DNA of 64,000 nucleotides from Psychrobacter immobilis (lineage in GTDB: Bacteria; Pseudomonadota; Gammaproteobacteria; Pseudomonadales; Moraxellaceae). Shown one piece after another: positions 37,125 to 44,180 of this stretch. Where the stretch lies: the NCBI RefSeq assembly GCF_904846065.1, contig NZ_CAJGZV010000001.1, forward strand, positions 1,922,001-1,986,000. The letters are read 5' to 3'. The position numbers were made by a program, and so were the translations under genes. The number at the start of each line of letters is the position of its first letter. Within the stretch, counting starts at the first letter, position 1. The notes under the pieces are model-generated. The model ran no database searches, was not told the origin of the DNA, and worked only from the letters and a program-made list of their open reading frames with translations.

Positions 37125-37760
37125 ATGCTAGACAAATTTCTCACGCCCATGATTAAGCCAATGCTAGCCCCTGTGGTCGTTGTGTTGCACAAACGCGGTA
37201 TCACGGCTGATCAACTTACGGTGGCGGGCTTTTTAATCGGCATGTTAGCGTTGCCACTGCTGGCGTTTGAATTGTGGTATGGCGCACTTGCAGCGATTGT
37301 ATTGAATCGTATTTTTGATGGTCTTGATGGCGCGCTAGCTCGTCATGCACAGCAAAGCTCAAGCGCAGGCGGCTACTTAGACATTACGCTCGACTTTTTA
37401 TTTTATGCAGCAGTTCCGCTAGGCTTTATCTTGGCAAATCCTGAACAAAACGCCATTGCTGGCGCTTTATTACTCGCGACCTTTATTGGCACAGGCTCTA
37501 GCTTCTTAGCGTTTGCCATTGCTGCGGAAAAGTTTACACTGGATAAACCGCAGTTTAAATATAAAAGCTTTTATTATTTAAACGGTTTGACGGAAGGCAC
37601 CGAAACCATCGCACTGTTTGTCGCTTTTTGCCTGTGGCCACAGCACTTTGTATTACTTGCCAGCATTTTTGCCACAGCCTGCGCGATTACGATTTTTACC
37701 CGTATCCATGGCGGCTACCATACCCTTAAGCAGCTAGAAATAGATAAAAACAGTATATAA
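37125..37760 (+). CDS. ynjF: CDP-alcohol phosphatidyltransferase, YnjF family
   Basis: A 211-residue inner-membrane enzyme with about six segments. The CDP-alcohol signature DG-x2-AR-x8-G-x3-D-x3-D is visible as DGLDGALARHAQQSS...GGYLDITLDF near residues 67-92, preceded by RIFDG. It would transfer a phosphatidyl group from CDP-diacylglycerol, or a similar CDP-alcohol, to an alcohol acceptor that cannot be named. It follows ynjD after 36 nt, as in the E. coli ynjABCDEF cluster, where ynjE is also present; no rhodanese gene is seen here. Confidence 0.86.
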   Translation: MLDKFLTPMIKPMLAPVVVVLHKRGITADQLTVAGFLIGMLALPLLAFELWYGALAAIVLNRIFDGLDGALARHAQQSSSAGGYLDITLDFLFYAAVPLGFILANPEQNAIAGALLLATFIGTGSSFLAFAIAAEKFTLDKPQFKYKSFYYLNGLTEGTETIALFVAFCLWPQHFVLLASIFATACAITIFTRIHGGYHTLKQLEIDKNSI

Positions 37761-37784
37761 ATAGAATAAGTTAAGAGGCAGCTA

Positions 37785-38594
37785 ATGACTAACGAAGTAT
37801 GGTGGCGGCTTGGGTTCTTTTTAAGCATTTTAGTGATTATGATGCTGATAGAATGGCGCATGCCTGCACGTCAAGCACCGATCAAAAGCAGCAAACGCTG
37901 GTTCGCTAACTTTGGCTTGGTTTTTATCTCGTCAGTTATTGCTCGTCTAGCGGTGCCTGTCGGTCTAACGGCTGTGGCACTGTATAATCAGCAGAATGGC
38001 ATTGGTCTATTTAATATCATCAAATTGCCAAGTATTGTCGTCATCATACTAAGCTTGATATTGCTCGACATCATCATTTACTGGCAGCATCGATTATTTC
38101 ACCGCGTGCCTATTCTATGGCGTTTGCATAAAGTCCATCACGCTGATGCACATGTCGATGCCAGTACAGGGCTTAGATTTCATCCCATTGAAATCGTTTC
38201 AAGCATTCTAGTGAAGCTCGTTGCCGTCAGCTTGTTGGGTGTTCCTGCCATCGCTGTATTGATATTTGAGATTGCGTTAAATGGCTTAGCGATATTTAAC
38301 CATGCCAATATTCGCCTGCCACCTGCGCTTGAAAAACCGCTGCGCTTAATATTGATGACGCAGATTTTGCATCGTATTCATCACAGCCAACGCGTTAGTG
38401 AGACCAACTCAAACTATGGTTTTAGTGTCATTTGGTGGGATTGGATTTTTGGTAGTTATAAGGGTAAAGCAAAGCAGTCTGATAATGAGCTAGATATTGG
38501 GCTAAAAGAATACCCAGCAGCCAAACAAAATGCCTCGCTATGGGGATTGTTAACCATGCCATTTAGCAATAATTTGGTTAAGAAAAACAAATAA
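37785..38594 (+). CDS. sterol desaturase/fatty acid hydroxylase superfamily protein
   Basis: A 269-residue membrane-bound di-iron oxygenase with four or more hydrophobic segments. The histidine clusters are complete: HRLFH near residues 104-108, HKVHH near 117-121, HPIE near 142 and HRIHHSQ near 195-201. Such enzymes hydroxylate or desaturate lipids, carotenoids or sterols. It lies 24 nt after ynjF in the same operon. The operon therefore couples a transporter, a phospholipid headgroup enzyme and a lipid hydroxylase. The substrate is unknown. Confidence 0.88.
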   Translation: MTNEVWWRLGFFLSILVIMMLIEWRMPARQAPIKSSKRWFANFGLVFISSVIARLAVPVGLTAVALYNQQNGIGLFNIIKLPSIVVIILSLILLDIIIYWQHRLFHRVPILWRLHKVHHADAHVDASTGLRFHPIEIVSSILVKLVAVSLLGVPAIAVLIFEIALNGLAIFNHANIRLPPALEKPLRLILMTQILHRIHHSQRVSETNSNYGFSVIWWDWIFGSYKGKAKQSDNELDIGLKEYPAAKQNASLWGLLTMPFSNNLVKKNK

Positions 38595-38643
38595 CTGTCG
38601 TGATGCCGCCTAGCTTTGAATGTAAACGAAATTTACAAACAAC

Positions 38644-38659
38644 TTGAGCATTTACTCAA
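38644..38659. promoter_or_regulatory. TetR-type operator 1 upstream of the AhpD-like gene
   Basis: TTGAGCATTTACTCAA is an inverted repeat (TTGAG...CTCAA) of the family found five times in the window. Confidence 0.55.
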
Positions 38660-38666
38660 ATATTAT

Positions 38667-38682
38667 TTGAACGATTGCTCAA
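38667..38682. promoter_or_regulatory. TetR-type operator 2 upstream of the AhpD-like gene
   Basis: TTGAACGATTGCTCAA differs at only two positions from the site in front of the tetR gene at 40928 (TTGAATGATTGCTCAA differs at position 6 alone when aligned base by base). This links regulator and target. Confidence 0.65.
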
Positions 38683-38738
38683 AATGGATTATAGTGGCTG
38701 CAGTTGTTAAGCGACTCACGAAAATCTCACTTATAAAA

Positions 38739-38754
38739 TTGAGTACTCACTCAA
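38739..38754. promoter_or_regulatory. TetR-type operator 3 upstream of the AhpD-like gene
   Basis: TTGAGTACTCACTCAA, 76 nt before the start codon, closely resembles the DoxX-gene operator at 30218. Three sites in 111 nt suggest cooperative or multi-promoter control. Confidence 0.6.
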
Positions 38755-38830
38755 CTATATAATAGGTTCTCAAGTCGCTTATACACTTACTTTTATAACA
38801 ATTCACTAATAATGATTAAAAGGTTTTAAT

Positions 38831-39385
38831 ATGACTGAATTTACCCTACACGACAAAGACACAGCCCCAGCAGCAAGCAAAGACTTACTTGACGTTTCTA
38901 TCAAAGCGTTTGGTATGGTACCTAATCTACATGCCGTCATGGCTGAAGCGCCTGGCTTGCTCGAAGGCTATCAACGTCTGCATCAGTTGTTTTTAGACAG
39001 CAGTTTTGATGATGAGGAAGTCACCGTCGTATGGCAAACCATCAACGTCGAACATGAGTGCCATTACTGTGTACCCGCTCATACTGGTATCGCAAAAAGC
39101 ATGAAAGTAGACGACGCAATCACTGATGCATTACGTAATGAGACACCTCTACCAACTGCAAAACTAGAAGCATTACGCGACTTTACGCTATCGGTCGTTC
39201 GTGATCGTGGTAATGTAAATGATGACGCAGTGCAAGCATTCTTAGATGCAGGCTTTACTAAACGTCAGATTTTGGAAGTGGTTCTTGCAGCGGCTCAAAA
39301 AGTGATGAGTAACTACACTAACCATTTGGCCAACACGCCAATCGACAAGCCTTTCCAAAAGTTTGAATGGCATAAAGCTGTCTAA
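38831..39385 (+). CDS. carboxymuconolactone decarboxylase/AhpD-like protein
   Basis: A 184-residue helical protein of the AhpD/CMD superfamily. EHECHYCVPAHTG near residues 75-87 carries the E-x-x-C-x-x-C-x3-H redox motif that peroxidase-related members use to reduce organic peroxides or to relay thiols. AGLLEGY-like and FDDEEVTVVWQTIN helices fit the family. It resembles YnjA of E. coli, which is notable because the ynj cluster ends just upstream. AAAAGG precedes the ATG. The DsbA-like gene follows after 28 nt. Confidence 0.85.
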   Translation: MTEFTLHDKDTAPAASKDLLDVSIKAFGMVPNLHAVMAEAPGLLEGYQRLHQLFLDSSFDDEEVTVVWQTINVEHECHYCVPAHTGIAKSMKVDDAITDALRNETPLPTAKLEALRDFTLSVVRDRGNVNDDAVQAFLDAGFTKRQILEVVLAAAQKVMSNYTNHLANTPIDKPFQKFEWHKAV

Positions 39386-39413
39386 TTATATAAGAACCAC
39401 ATAAGGAGCCACT

Positions 39414-40067
39414 ATGAGTAATTTAAAAAAGCCATTACGAATAGATATCGTGTCGGACGTGGTCTGCCCTTGGTGCGCTATCGGCTATAGTCAACTAGCC
39501 GAGGCATTAAAACAAACCAACACTCCACACGAGATTCACTGGCATCCATTTGAGTTAAATCCTAATACGCCGCACGAAGGACGAAACTATCGTGAGCATA
39601 TCATGGAGAAGTACGGTACGACTGCTGAAGACATTCAAGAGAACCGAGCTAGAATGACCGAAGTAGGTGCTGAAGCTGGATTTAATTTTCAGTTTACCGA
39701 TGACTTTCGTACTTACAATACTTTTAATGCGCATCAGTTGCTGCATTGGGCCGATCAACAAGGGCGTATGCACGAGCTAAAGCAAGCATTGTTCGTCTCA
39801 CACTTCGTCAATAATCAAAATATATCAGATCATAGTGTGCTTGCCGATGTTGCGGCAGAAGTTGGCTTGAATCGTGACGAAGCGTTAGCGGTCTTAGCAG
39901 ACCAGCGATTTGCTGCAGCCGTAGAAAAAGAAAAGCAGCATTGGCAGCAACCAGACATTCAAAGTGTGCCATCTATGGTTTTCAATGAGCGTCATTTAAT
40001 TAGCGGTGCTCAAGGTGTTGAAAATTATAAAAGCATATTGCAGCAGTTGGCTGATATGCCAGACTAA
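39414..40067 (+). CDS. DsbA-family oxidoreductase, FrnE-like
   Basis: A 217-residue thioredoxin-fold protein without a signal peptide, hence cytoplasmic. VVCPWCAIG near residues 16-24 gives the CPWC active site, HWHPFELNP near 42 is the FrnE/2-hydroxychromene isomerase-like motif, and QSVPSMVFNERHLISGAQG near 182-200 contains the cis-proline and family end. An AAGGAGCC ribosome site precedes the ATG. It is the second gene of the presumed TetR-controlled redox operon and is ended by a strong terminator. Confidence 0.9.
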   Translation: MSNLKKPLRIDIVSDVVCPWCAIGYSQLAEALKQTNTPHEIHWHPFELNPNTPHEGRNYREHIMEKYGTTAEDIQENRARMTEVGAEAGFNFQFTDDFRTYNTFNAHQLLHWADQQGRMHELKQALFVSHFVNNQNISDHSVLADVAAEVGLNRDEALAVLADQRFAAAVEKEKQHWQQPDIQSVPSMVFNERHLISGAQGVENYKSILQQLADMPD

Positions 40068-40116
40068 ATTATCTGTTGATGGTTGAGTTTTCAAGACTAA
40101 GAGTTTTAGAAAAGCT

Positions 40117-40175
40117 AAGGGTTTTAGAGTTACTGTATAGCCCGAGACTATACAGTAACTCTAAAACCCTTTTTT
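40117..40175 (+). terminator. very strong terminator of the AhpD-DsbA operon
   Basis: AAGGGTTTTAGAGTTACTGT plus ATAG pairs perfectly over 24 bp with the complementary arm across a 7-nt loop, and T6 follows. The stem is unusually long and perfect. Confidence 0.88.
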
Positions 40176-40259
40176 CATACCAAAAATATCTTAGCAATCA
40201 GCCTTACTTAATCGGCAATAACCCTTTAGCAGTGCTTATTTGCAAATAGTCAACATGAA

Positions 40260-40871
40260 CTACACGCCAACAGGCTTATCAATACGCAGCGCTTCTATAG
40301 AGAGCGCCATATCTTCAGCCAACGCTTGCACCGCTGCACTCTCGACATCACGCTGCGCAAAAGCACGCAGCCCCATGATTTCCGCCTGTAGTCGTCGTCC
40401 AAGCCTAGTCGCGTCGAGCTCAGTATCCAATTCACCCAGCCGCTGTGCTTCGGTAAAGTAATTTATGAAACGCAGCTCCATACCTGCCAGCAGCATTTCA
40501 ACTTTTTGTAGCGCTGTCTGCTCACGAGCACCAAGCTCCAGTAAACTTTTGACCAACATGCAAGCCTGACTTGGCAGCCCTTTATCACGAATACCGCCCA
40601 GCTGACGCACGAAAGCGGCTAACCCCAACAGCGGCGATTGATAAGCGCCCATTACCCGCTCAAGCTCACTCAAACCTAGGCGAGCATAGTAGTCTAACGC
40701 TTCTTGAAATAATCCATCTTTACTGCCAAACGCAGCATAAATGCTTCCTGGACGCATATCGAGCGCCTCTTCTATGTCTTTTAACGAAGTAGCATGAAAG
40801 CCTTTTTGCCAAAAAAGCTGTAACGCGCGTTCTAAGGCATCCTGACGGTTATAAAGTGCGGTACGTGACAT
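40260..40871 (-). CDS. TetR/AcrR-family transcriptional repressor
   Basis: A 203-residue regulator. The N-terminal helix-turn-helix is ALERALQLFWQKGFHATSLK through IEEALDMRPGSIYAAFGSKD (residues ~12-52), a clear TetR DNA-binding domain. The C-terminal ligand domain has a cysteine in SQACMLVKSLLELG that could sense electrophiles, as in NemR-like regulators; this is only a suggestion. The presumed operator at 40928-40943 lies 57 nt upstream of its start. The same motif occurs three times before the AhpD-DsbA operon and once before the DoxX gene. Confidence 0.88.
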   Translation of the reverse strand: MSRTALYNRQDALERALQLFWQKGFHATSLKDIEEALDMRPGSIYAAFGSKDGLFQEALDYYARLGLSELERVMGAYQSPLLGLAAFVRQLGGIRDKGLPSQACMLVKSLLELGAREQTALQKVEMLLAGMELRFINYFTEAQRLGELDTELDATRLGRRLQAEIMGLRAFAQRDVESAAVQALAEDMALSIEALRIDKPVGV

Positions 40872-40927
40872 AGTTTTTCCATCTCAAAAGCCGTAATCTC
40901 ATATAAAAATAAGCACAGCGATAAAAT

Positions 40928-40943
40928 TTGAATGATTGCTCAA
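40928..40943. promoter_or_regulatory. TetR-type operator upstream of tetR
   Basis: TTGAATGATTGCTCAA shares its core TGATTGCTCAA-like half with the site at 38667. Position before the repressor gene suggests autoregulation. Confidence 0.62.
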
Positions 40944-40993
40944 TTTTATATCGAATGGCATTCTTAGTCCAGTAAAGTTAATTTACAAAGCAA

Positions 40994-41041
40994 ATATCTT
41001 ATTTAGCCATTGGTAACAATGTCACTGGCTAAATAAGATAT
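40994..41041 (-). terminator. terminator of the arginine-derivative operon
   Basis: ATATCTTATTTAGCCA and TGGCTAAATAAGATAT are perfect 16-bp complements with a 16-nt loop, and on the minus strand a T-rich TTTGCTTTG follows. It lies just beyond the aldehyde dehydrogenase stop. Confidence 0.65.
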
Positions 41042-41056
41042 GAAAGCACCCAACGT

Positions 41057-42604
41057 TTAATGACTCAACAGCACATGCTTACTTTTTTGATACGCAGACA
41101 AGCCATCTACACCCAGCTCACGACCGATACCGCTTTGCTTAAACCCGCCCCATCCTGATTCTGGCAGTATAATTTGCTGTTCATTGATCCAGATATGACC
41201 TGCTTGAATCTGTAGCGCCATCTCTACTGCCGCCGTTTCATCAGCGCTGACAATGGTTGCCGCTAACGCATACTTACTATCGTTCGCCAAGCTAATCGCC
41301 TCTGCGTCGTCTTTGAAGGTTTTACTGACTAAGACCGGTCCAAAAATTTCTTCCGTCCACAATTGGCTGGTCACAGGAACGTCAGTATAAATGGTCGGCA
41401 TCGCAAAATACCCTTGTCGATCTAAGACCTCACCACCTGTGAGACAAGTCAGATTTTCGGCCGTAGCAAGGTCGAAATATTTTTTTACTTGATTCAGCTG
41501 CTGCTCACTAACCATTGGGCCTACTTGCGTGTCAGTGTCAAAGCCATCACCAATTTGCAAACTTTCTGCCTTAACTTTTAATGTGTCGAACAACGACTGA
41601 GCAATGCTTTCATGAACGAGCAGTCTTGAGGTGGCTGAACAGATCTGACCAGCATTGGTAAATATACCACCGATGATTAAATCACAAGCGTGGTCGATAT
41701 CAGCATCTGCACATACGACGATGGCTGACTTACCGCCCAGCTCTAAACTAATATCCTTGATACCTTTTGCCGCTTGGCTCATTACCTTTTCACCAACGGC
41801 GTTGCTACCAGTAAAAGAAATTTTGTCGATTAATGGATGGCAGGTCATGGCAGCGCCCACTTCAGCTGCACCCGGTAAAATATTAACGACTCCTTTCGGT
41901 AGTTTGATAGCAGACAATATATTGCCCAGCATCAACTCTGGCAATAATGTCACCTCGGAGGGCTTTAATAGCACCGTACAGCCTGCAGCCAATGCAGGGG
42001 CTAACTTCCAAGCAGTAGTGACCATTGGAAAATTCCACGGGACAATAAGGGCGCAAATACCAACAGGCGCATACGTTTTTAGCAAGCGTATGCCTGACTC
42101 GCTGGTGGGTACCTCCAACCAAGTCGCTTGTTCTGTGATGATATTGGCATAATAGCGATAGCAGGCAATGGCATCGCTCACGTCTATTTTTGCCTCTTCA
42201 ATGGGCTTACCATTATTTAACACAGACAATCCAACCAATTTGTCAAACTGCTGCTCCATCGTCTCGGCAATGGCATTGAGATACGATGCACGCACGCTTA
42301 CGTCGGTTTGCGACCAAGATGGATACGCCATAGAAGCCGCATTAACTGCCATTTCTACCTGTGCCTTGGTACACAATCGAGTGGTAGCGATGATTGTTCC
42401 CGAATTTGAATCATATAAATCATAACTTGAATCATGATTCGAATCATAATTAGAATCATAGTTATCAGCATCAGCAGTATCGGTAGCAGGTGCTTCAATA
42501 GTCATCCATTTGCCATCTATATAGGCTGCATTTAACATCACTTCATCTTGAACCGTTTGGATGGCGCTTTCTCTCGTTAAACTGTTAGCATTCGTCATTT
42601 CCAT
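41057..42604 (-). CDS. NAD(P)-dependent aldehyde dehydrogenase, probably 4-guanidinobutyraldehyde or related
   Basis: A 515-residue enzyme of the betaine/aminoaldehyde dehydrogenase group. It shows VPWNFPMVTTAWKLAPALAA, GSNAVGEK (NAD loop), LELGGKSAIVV with the general base Glu, and the catalytic Cys in FTNAGQICSATSRLLV. EEIFGPVL and the C-terminal GGFKQSGIGRELG follow. ATG at 42604 has AAGGTGA upstream; a TTG at 42613 would add three residues. The operon partners make and consume guanidinobutyrate intermediates, so oxidation of 4-guanidinobutyraldehyde to 4-guanidinobutyrate is the natural role (inference). A (Y/H)DSN repeat tract lies near residues 45-65. Confidence 0.85.
   Translation of the reverse strand: MEMTNANSLTRESAIQTVQDEVMLNAAYIDGKWMTIEAPATDTADADNYDSNYDSNHDSSYDLYDSNSGTIIATTRLCTKAQVEMAVNAASMAYPSWSQTDVSVRASYLNAIAETMEQQFDKLVGLSVLNNGKPIEEAKIDVSDAIACYRYYANIITEQATWLEVPTSESGIRLLKTYAPVGICALIVPWNFPMVTTAWKLAPALAAGCTVLLKPSEVTLLPELMLGNILSAIKLPKGVVNILPGAAEVGAAMTCHPLIDKISFTGSNAVGEKVMSQAAKGIKDISLELGGKSAIVVCADADIDHACDLIIGGIFTNAGQICSATSRLLVHESIAQSLFDTLKVKAESLQIGDGFDTDTQVGPMVSEQQLNQVKKYFDLATAENLTCLTGGEVLDRQGYFAMPTIYTDVPVTSQLWTEEIFGPVLVSKTFKDDAEAISLANDSKYALAATIVSADETAAVEMALQIQAGHIWINEQQIILPESGWGGFKQSGIGRELGVDGLSAYQKSKHVLLSH
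42429..42464 (-). repeat. 12-bp in-frame tandem repeat, three units
   Basis: On the plus strand GAATCATGATTC, GAATCATAATTA and GAATCATAGTTA are adjacent, with a fourth diverged unit to the left. They encode the YDSN/HDSS run in the aldehyde dehydrogenase. Confidence 0.78.
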
Positions 42605-42689
42605 GATGGTCAATCACCTTATATGGTTTGATATAATTGTTTTTATGCCTATTGTATTTATAAGTGTCTCTGTCAATCATTGGCTAAGT

Positions 42690-42722
42690 AATCGGTTTAT
42701 CTAACTAAAGAATAAACCGGTT
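42690..42722 (-). terminator. hairpin between YjiH-like and aldehyde dehydrogenase genes
   Basis: AATCGGTTTAT and ATAAACCGGTT form an 11-bp stem (one G-U) with an 11-nt loop in the 169-nt intergenic space. No T-tract follows in the leftward direction, so it may be an mRNA-processing or attenuating stem. Confidence 0.4.
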
Positions 42723-42773
42723 ATTTGGCACATTATCGTTATGCTAGAGGATGGGTTGATATTGGCTACATAG

Positions 42774-44180
42774 CTAATAAAGTAAATGCGCCACTGACGT
42801 AATCACAACCAAACTGATCAGCGTACGAAGAATAAAAATCATGAACAGCTCTAACACATTAAGCTTGATGTTTGATTTCAAAATCAGCGCGCCCACTTCA
42901 GACATATAAATAATCTGAGTAATAGAACATGCACCAACGATAAATCTTGTCATCTCACTCTCAATACTTTTACCGACCAAGGCTGGCAAATACATATCCG
43001 CAAAGCCCATAATCATCGCTGGAGCCGCCTCTGCTGCCTCTGGAATTTGTAACAAATCAAGCAGCGGTACCAACGGTGTAGACAACCATTTAAACACAGG
43101 CGTATATTCGGCTAAGCCCAGACCAATCGTACCAATTGCGAAAATCACGGGGATTAGCCCAAAATAGATATCGAATAGATTCTTTACACTACGTTTGAAC
43201 ACTTGACCCAGACTTGGCATTGAGTGCGCGCGCGTCACAGCACGATTGACCGCCCATTGGTAGGTCGTGTACTGAGCAGGAATCCCTTCATCGAGCATAC
43301 TTTTGCCAGAATGATAGGTATCAGACTTTAAGGAAAGTGGCGGTATACGTGGCATAATAATCGCGGCGATAAAGCCCGTCAAAGCAATGGTCAGATAAAA
43401 ATAAACAAAGTTATCGTCCACGCCGATGGTTTTGGCGACGACATAAGTAAAAGCGATCGAAGTCACCGAAAAAGTCGTCGCGATAATCGCCGCTTCACGC
43501 TGGCTATAGTAGCTTTTATCATACTCCTGCATAGTGACCAGTAGACCGATAGAAGCTGCGCCAAACCAAGAGGACATGGCATCTACCGCTGAGCGTCCTG
43601 GCAACTTAAACAGCTTGACAAATATTTTGCTCGCCAGTGTGCCCAAAAACTCCATCAAACCAAAATCTGTCAAAAACGGTAACGATAAAATGGCGAAGAA
43701 AAACAAAGGAATCAAAATTGGAATCAAATCTTCGAAAATGACGCCGCCGGTATTACGATTAATAATAAACTCAGGACCGACTTGCAGATAAATCATCCAG
43801 ACAAACACCATCCCTAACAATCGGGCAGTGAGCCAAAACCAATCAACATCGAAGAGTTTTTTGACTATAGCGTCTTCATGTAGGTTGGGCTTTAACACCT
43901 TCACAGCCAATGCCCCAAGAAAGGATGTCGTCACGATTGCCATTGCTACATAAACGACAGAACCACCCAACAAAGCTTGCAAAGCGTCCGTTAACACACC
44001 CAATAAAATCGTAACCTTTCCGTCCCATTGAAACGGTATTATAAATAGTGCAATGCCCAATGCTGAAAACAATAAAAACTTCCACATTGACGCACGCCAC
44101 TGCTCTCCTTGCGGCGTTTCTGAATCGACAACATCATTTCCTAATATCGGTTGCTGCGACTTATCGAGATAATTCGTCAT
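42774..44180 (-). CDS. YjiH-family membrane protein with nucleoside-recognition (gate) domains
   Basis: A 468-residue inner-membrane protein with about ten hydrophobic segments. GRSAVDAMSSWFGAASIGLLV near residues 195-215, written here by position, and EAAPAMIMGFADMYLPALVG near 385-404 are the repeated gate-type motifs of the nucleoside-recognition superfamily. The ATG has a near-perfect AAGGAGG ribosome site. The start overlaps the D-lactate dehydrogenase stop by 20 nt, so coupling is likely. Function in the family is not established. Here it may move arginine, guanidinobutyrate or another operon substrate (inference). Confidence 0.8.
   Translation of the reverse strand: MTNYLDKSQQPILGNDVVDSETPQGEQWRASMWKFLLFSALGIALFIIPFQWDGKVTILLGVLTDALQALLGGSVVYVAMAIVTTSFLGALAVKVLKPNLHEDAIVKKLFDVDWFWLTARLLGMVFVWMIYLQVGPEFIINRNTGGVIFEDLIPILIPLFFFAILSLPFLTDFGLMEFLGTLASKIFVKLFKLPGRSAVDAMSSWFGAASIGLLVTMQEYDKSYYSQREAAIIATTFSVTSIAFTYVVAKTIGVDDNFVYFYLTIALTGFIAAIIMPRIPPLSLKSDTYHSGKSMLDEGIPAQYTTYQWAVNRAVTRAHSMPSLGQVFKRSVKNLFDIYFGLIPVIFAIGTIGLGLAEYTPVFKWLSTPLVPLLDLLQIPEAAEAAPAMIMGFADMYLPALVGKSIESEMTRFIVGACSITQIIYMSEVGALILKSNIKLNVLELFMIFILRTLISLVVITSVAHLLY

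Noticed and set aside
41655..42152. 165-codon open frame on the plus strand opposite the aldehyde dehydrogenase
   Set aside because: Fully inside a conserved catalytic gene on the other strand, with no recognisable motif.
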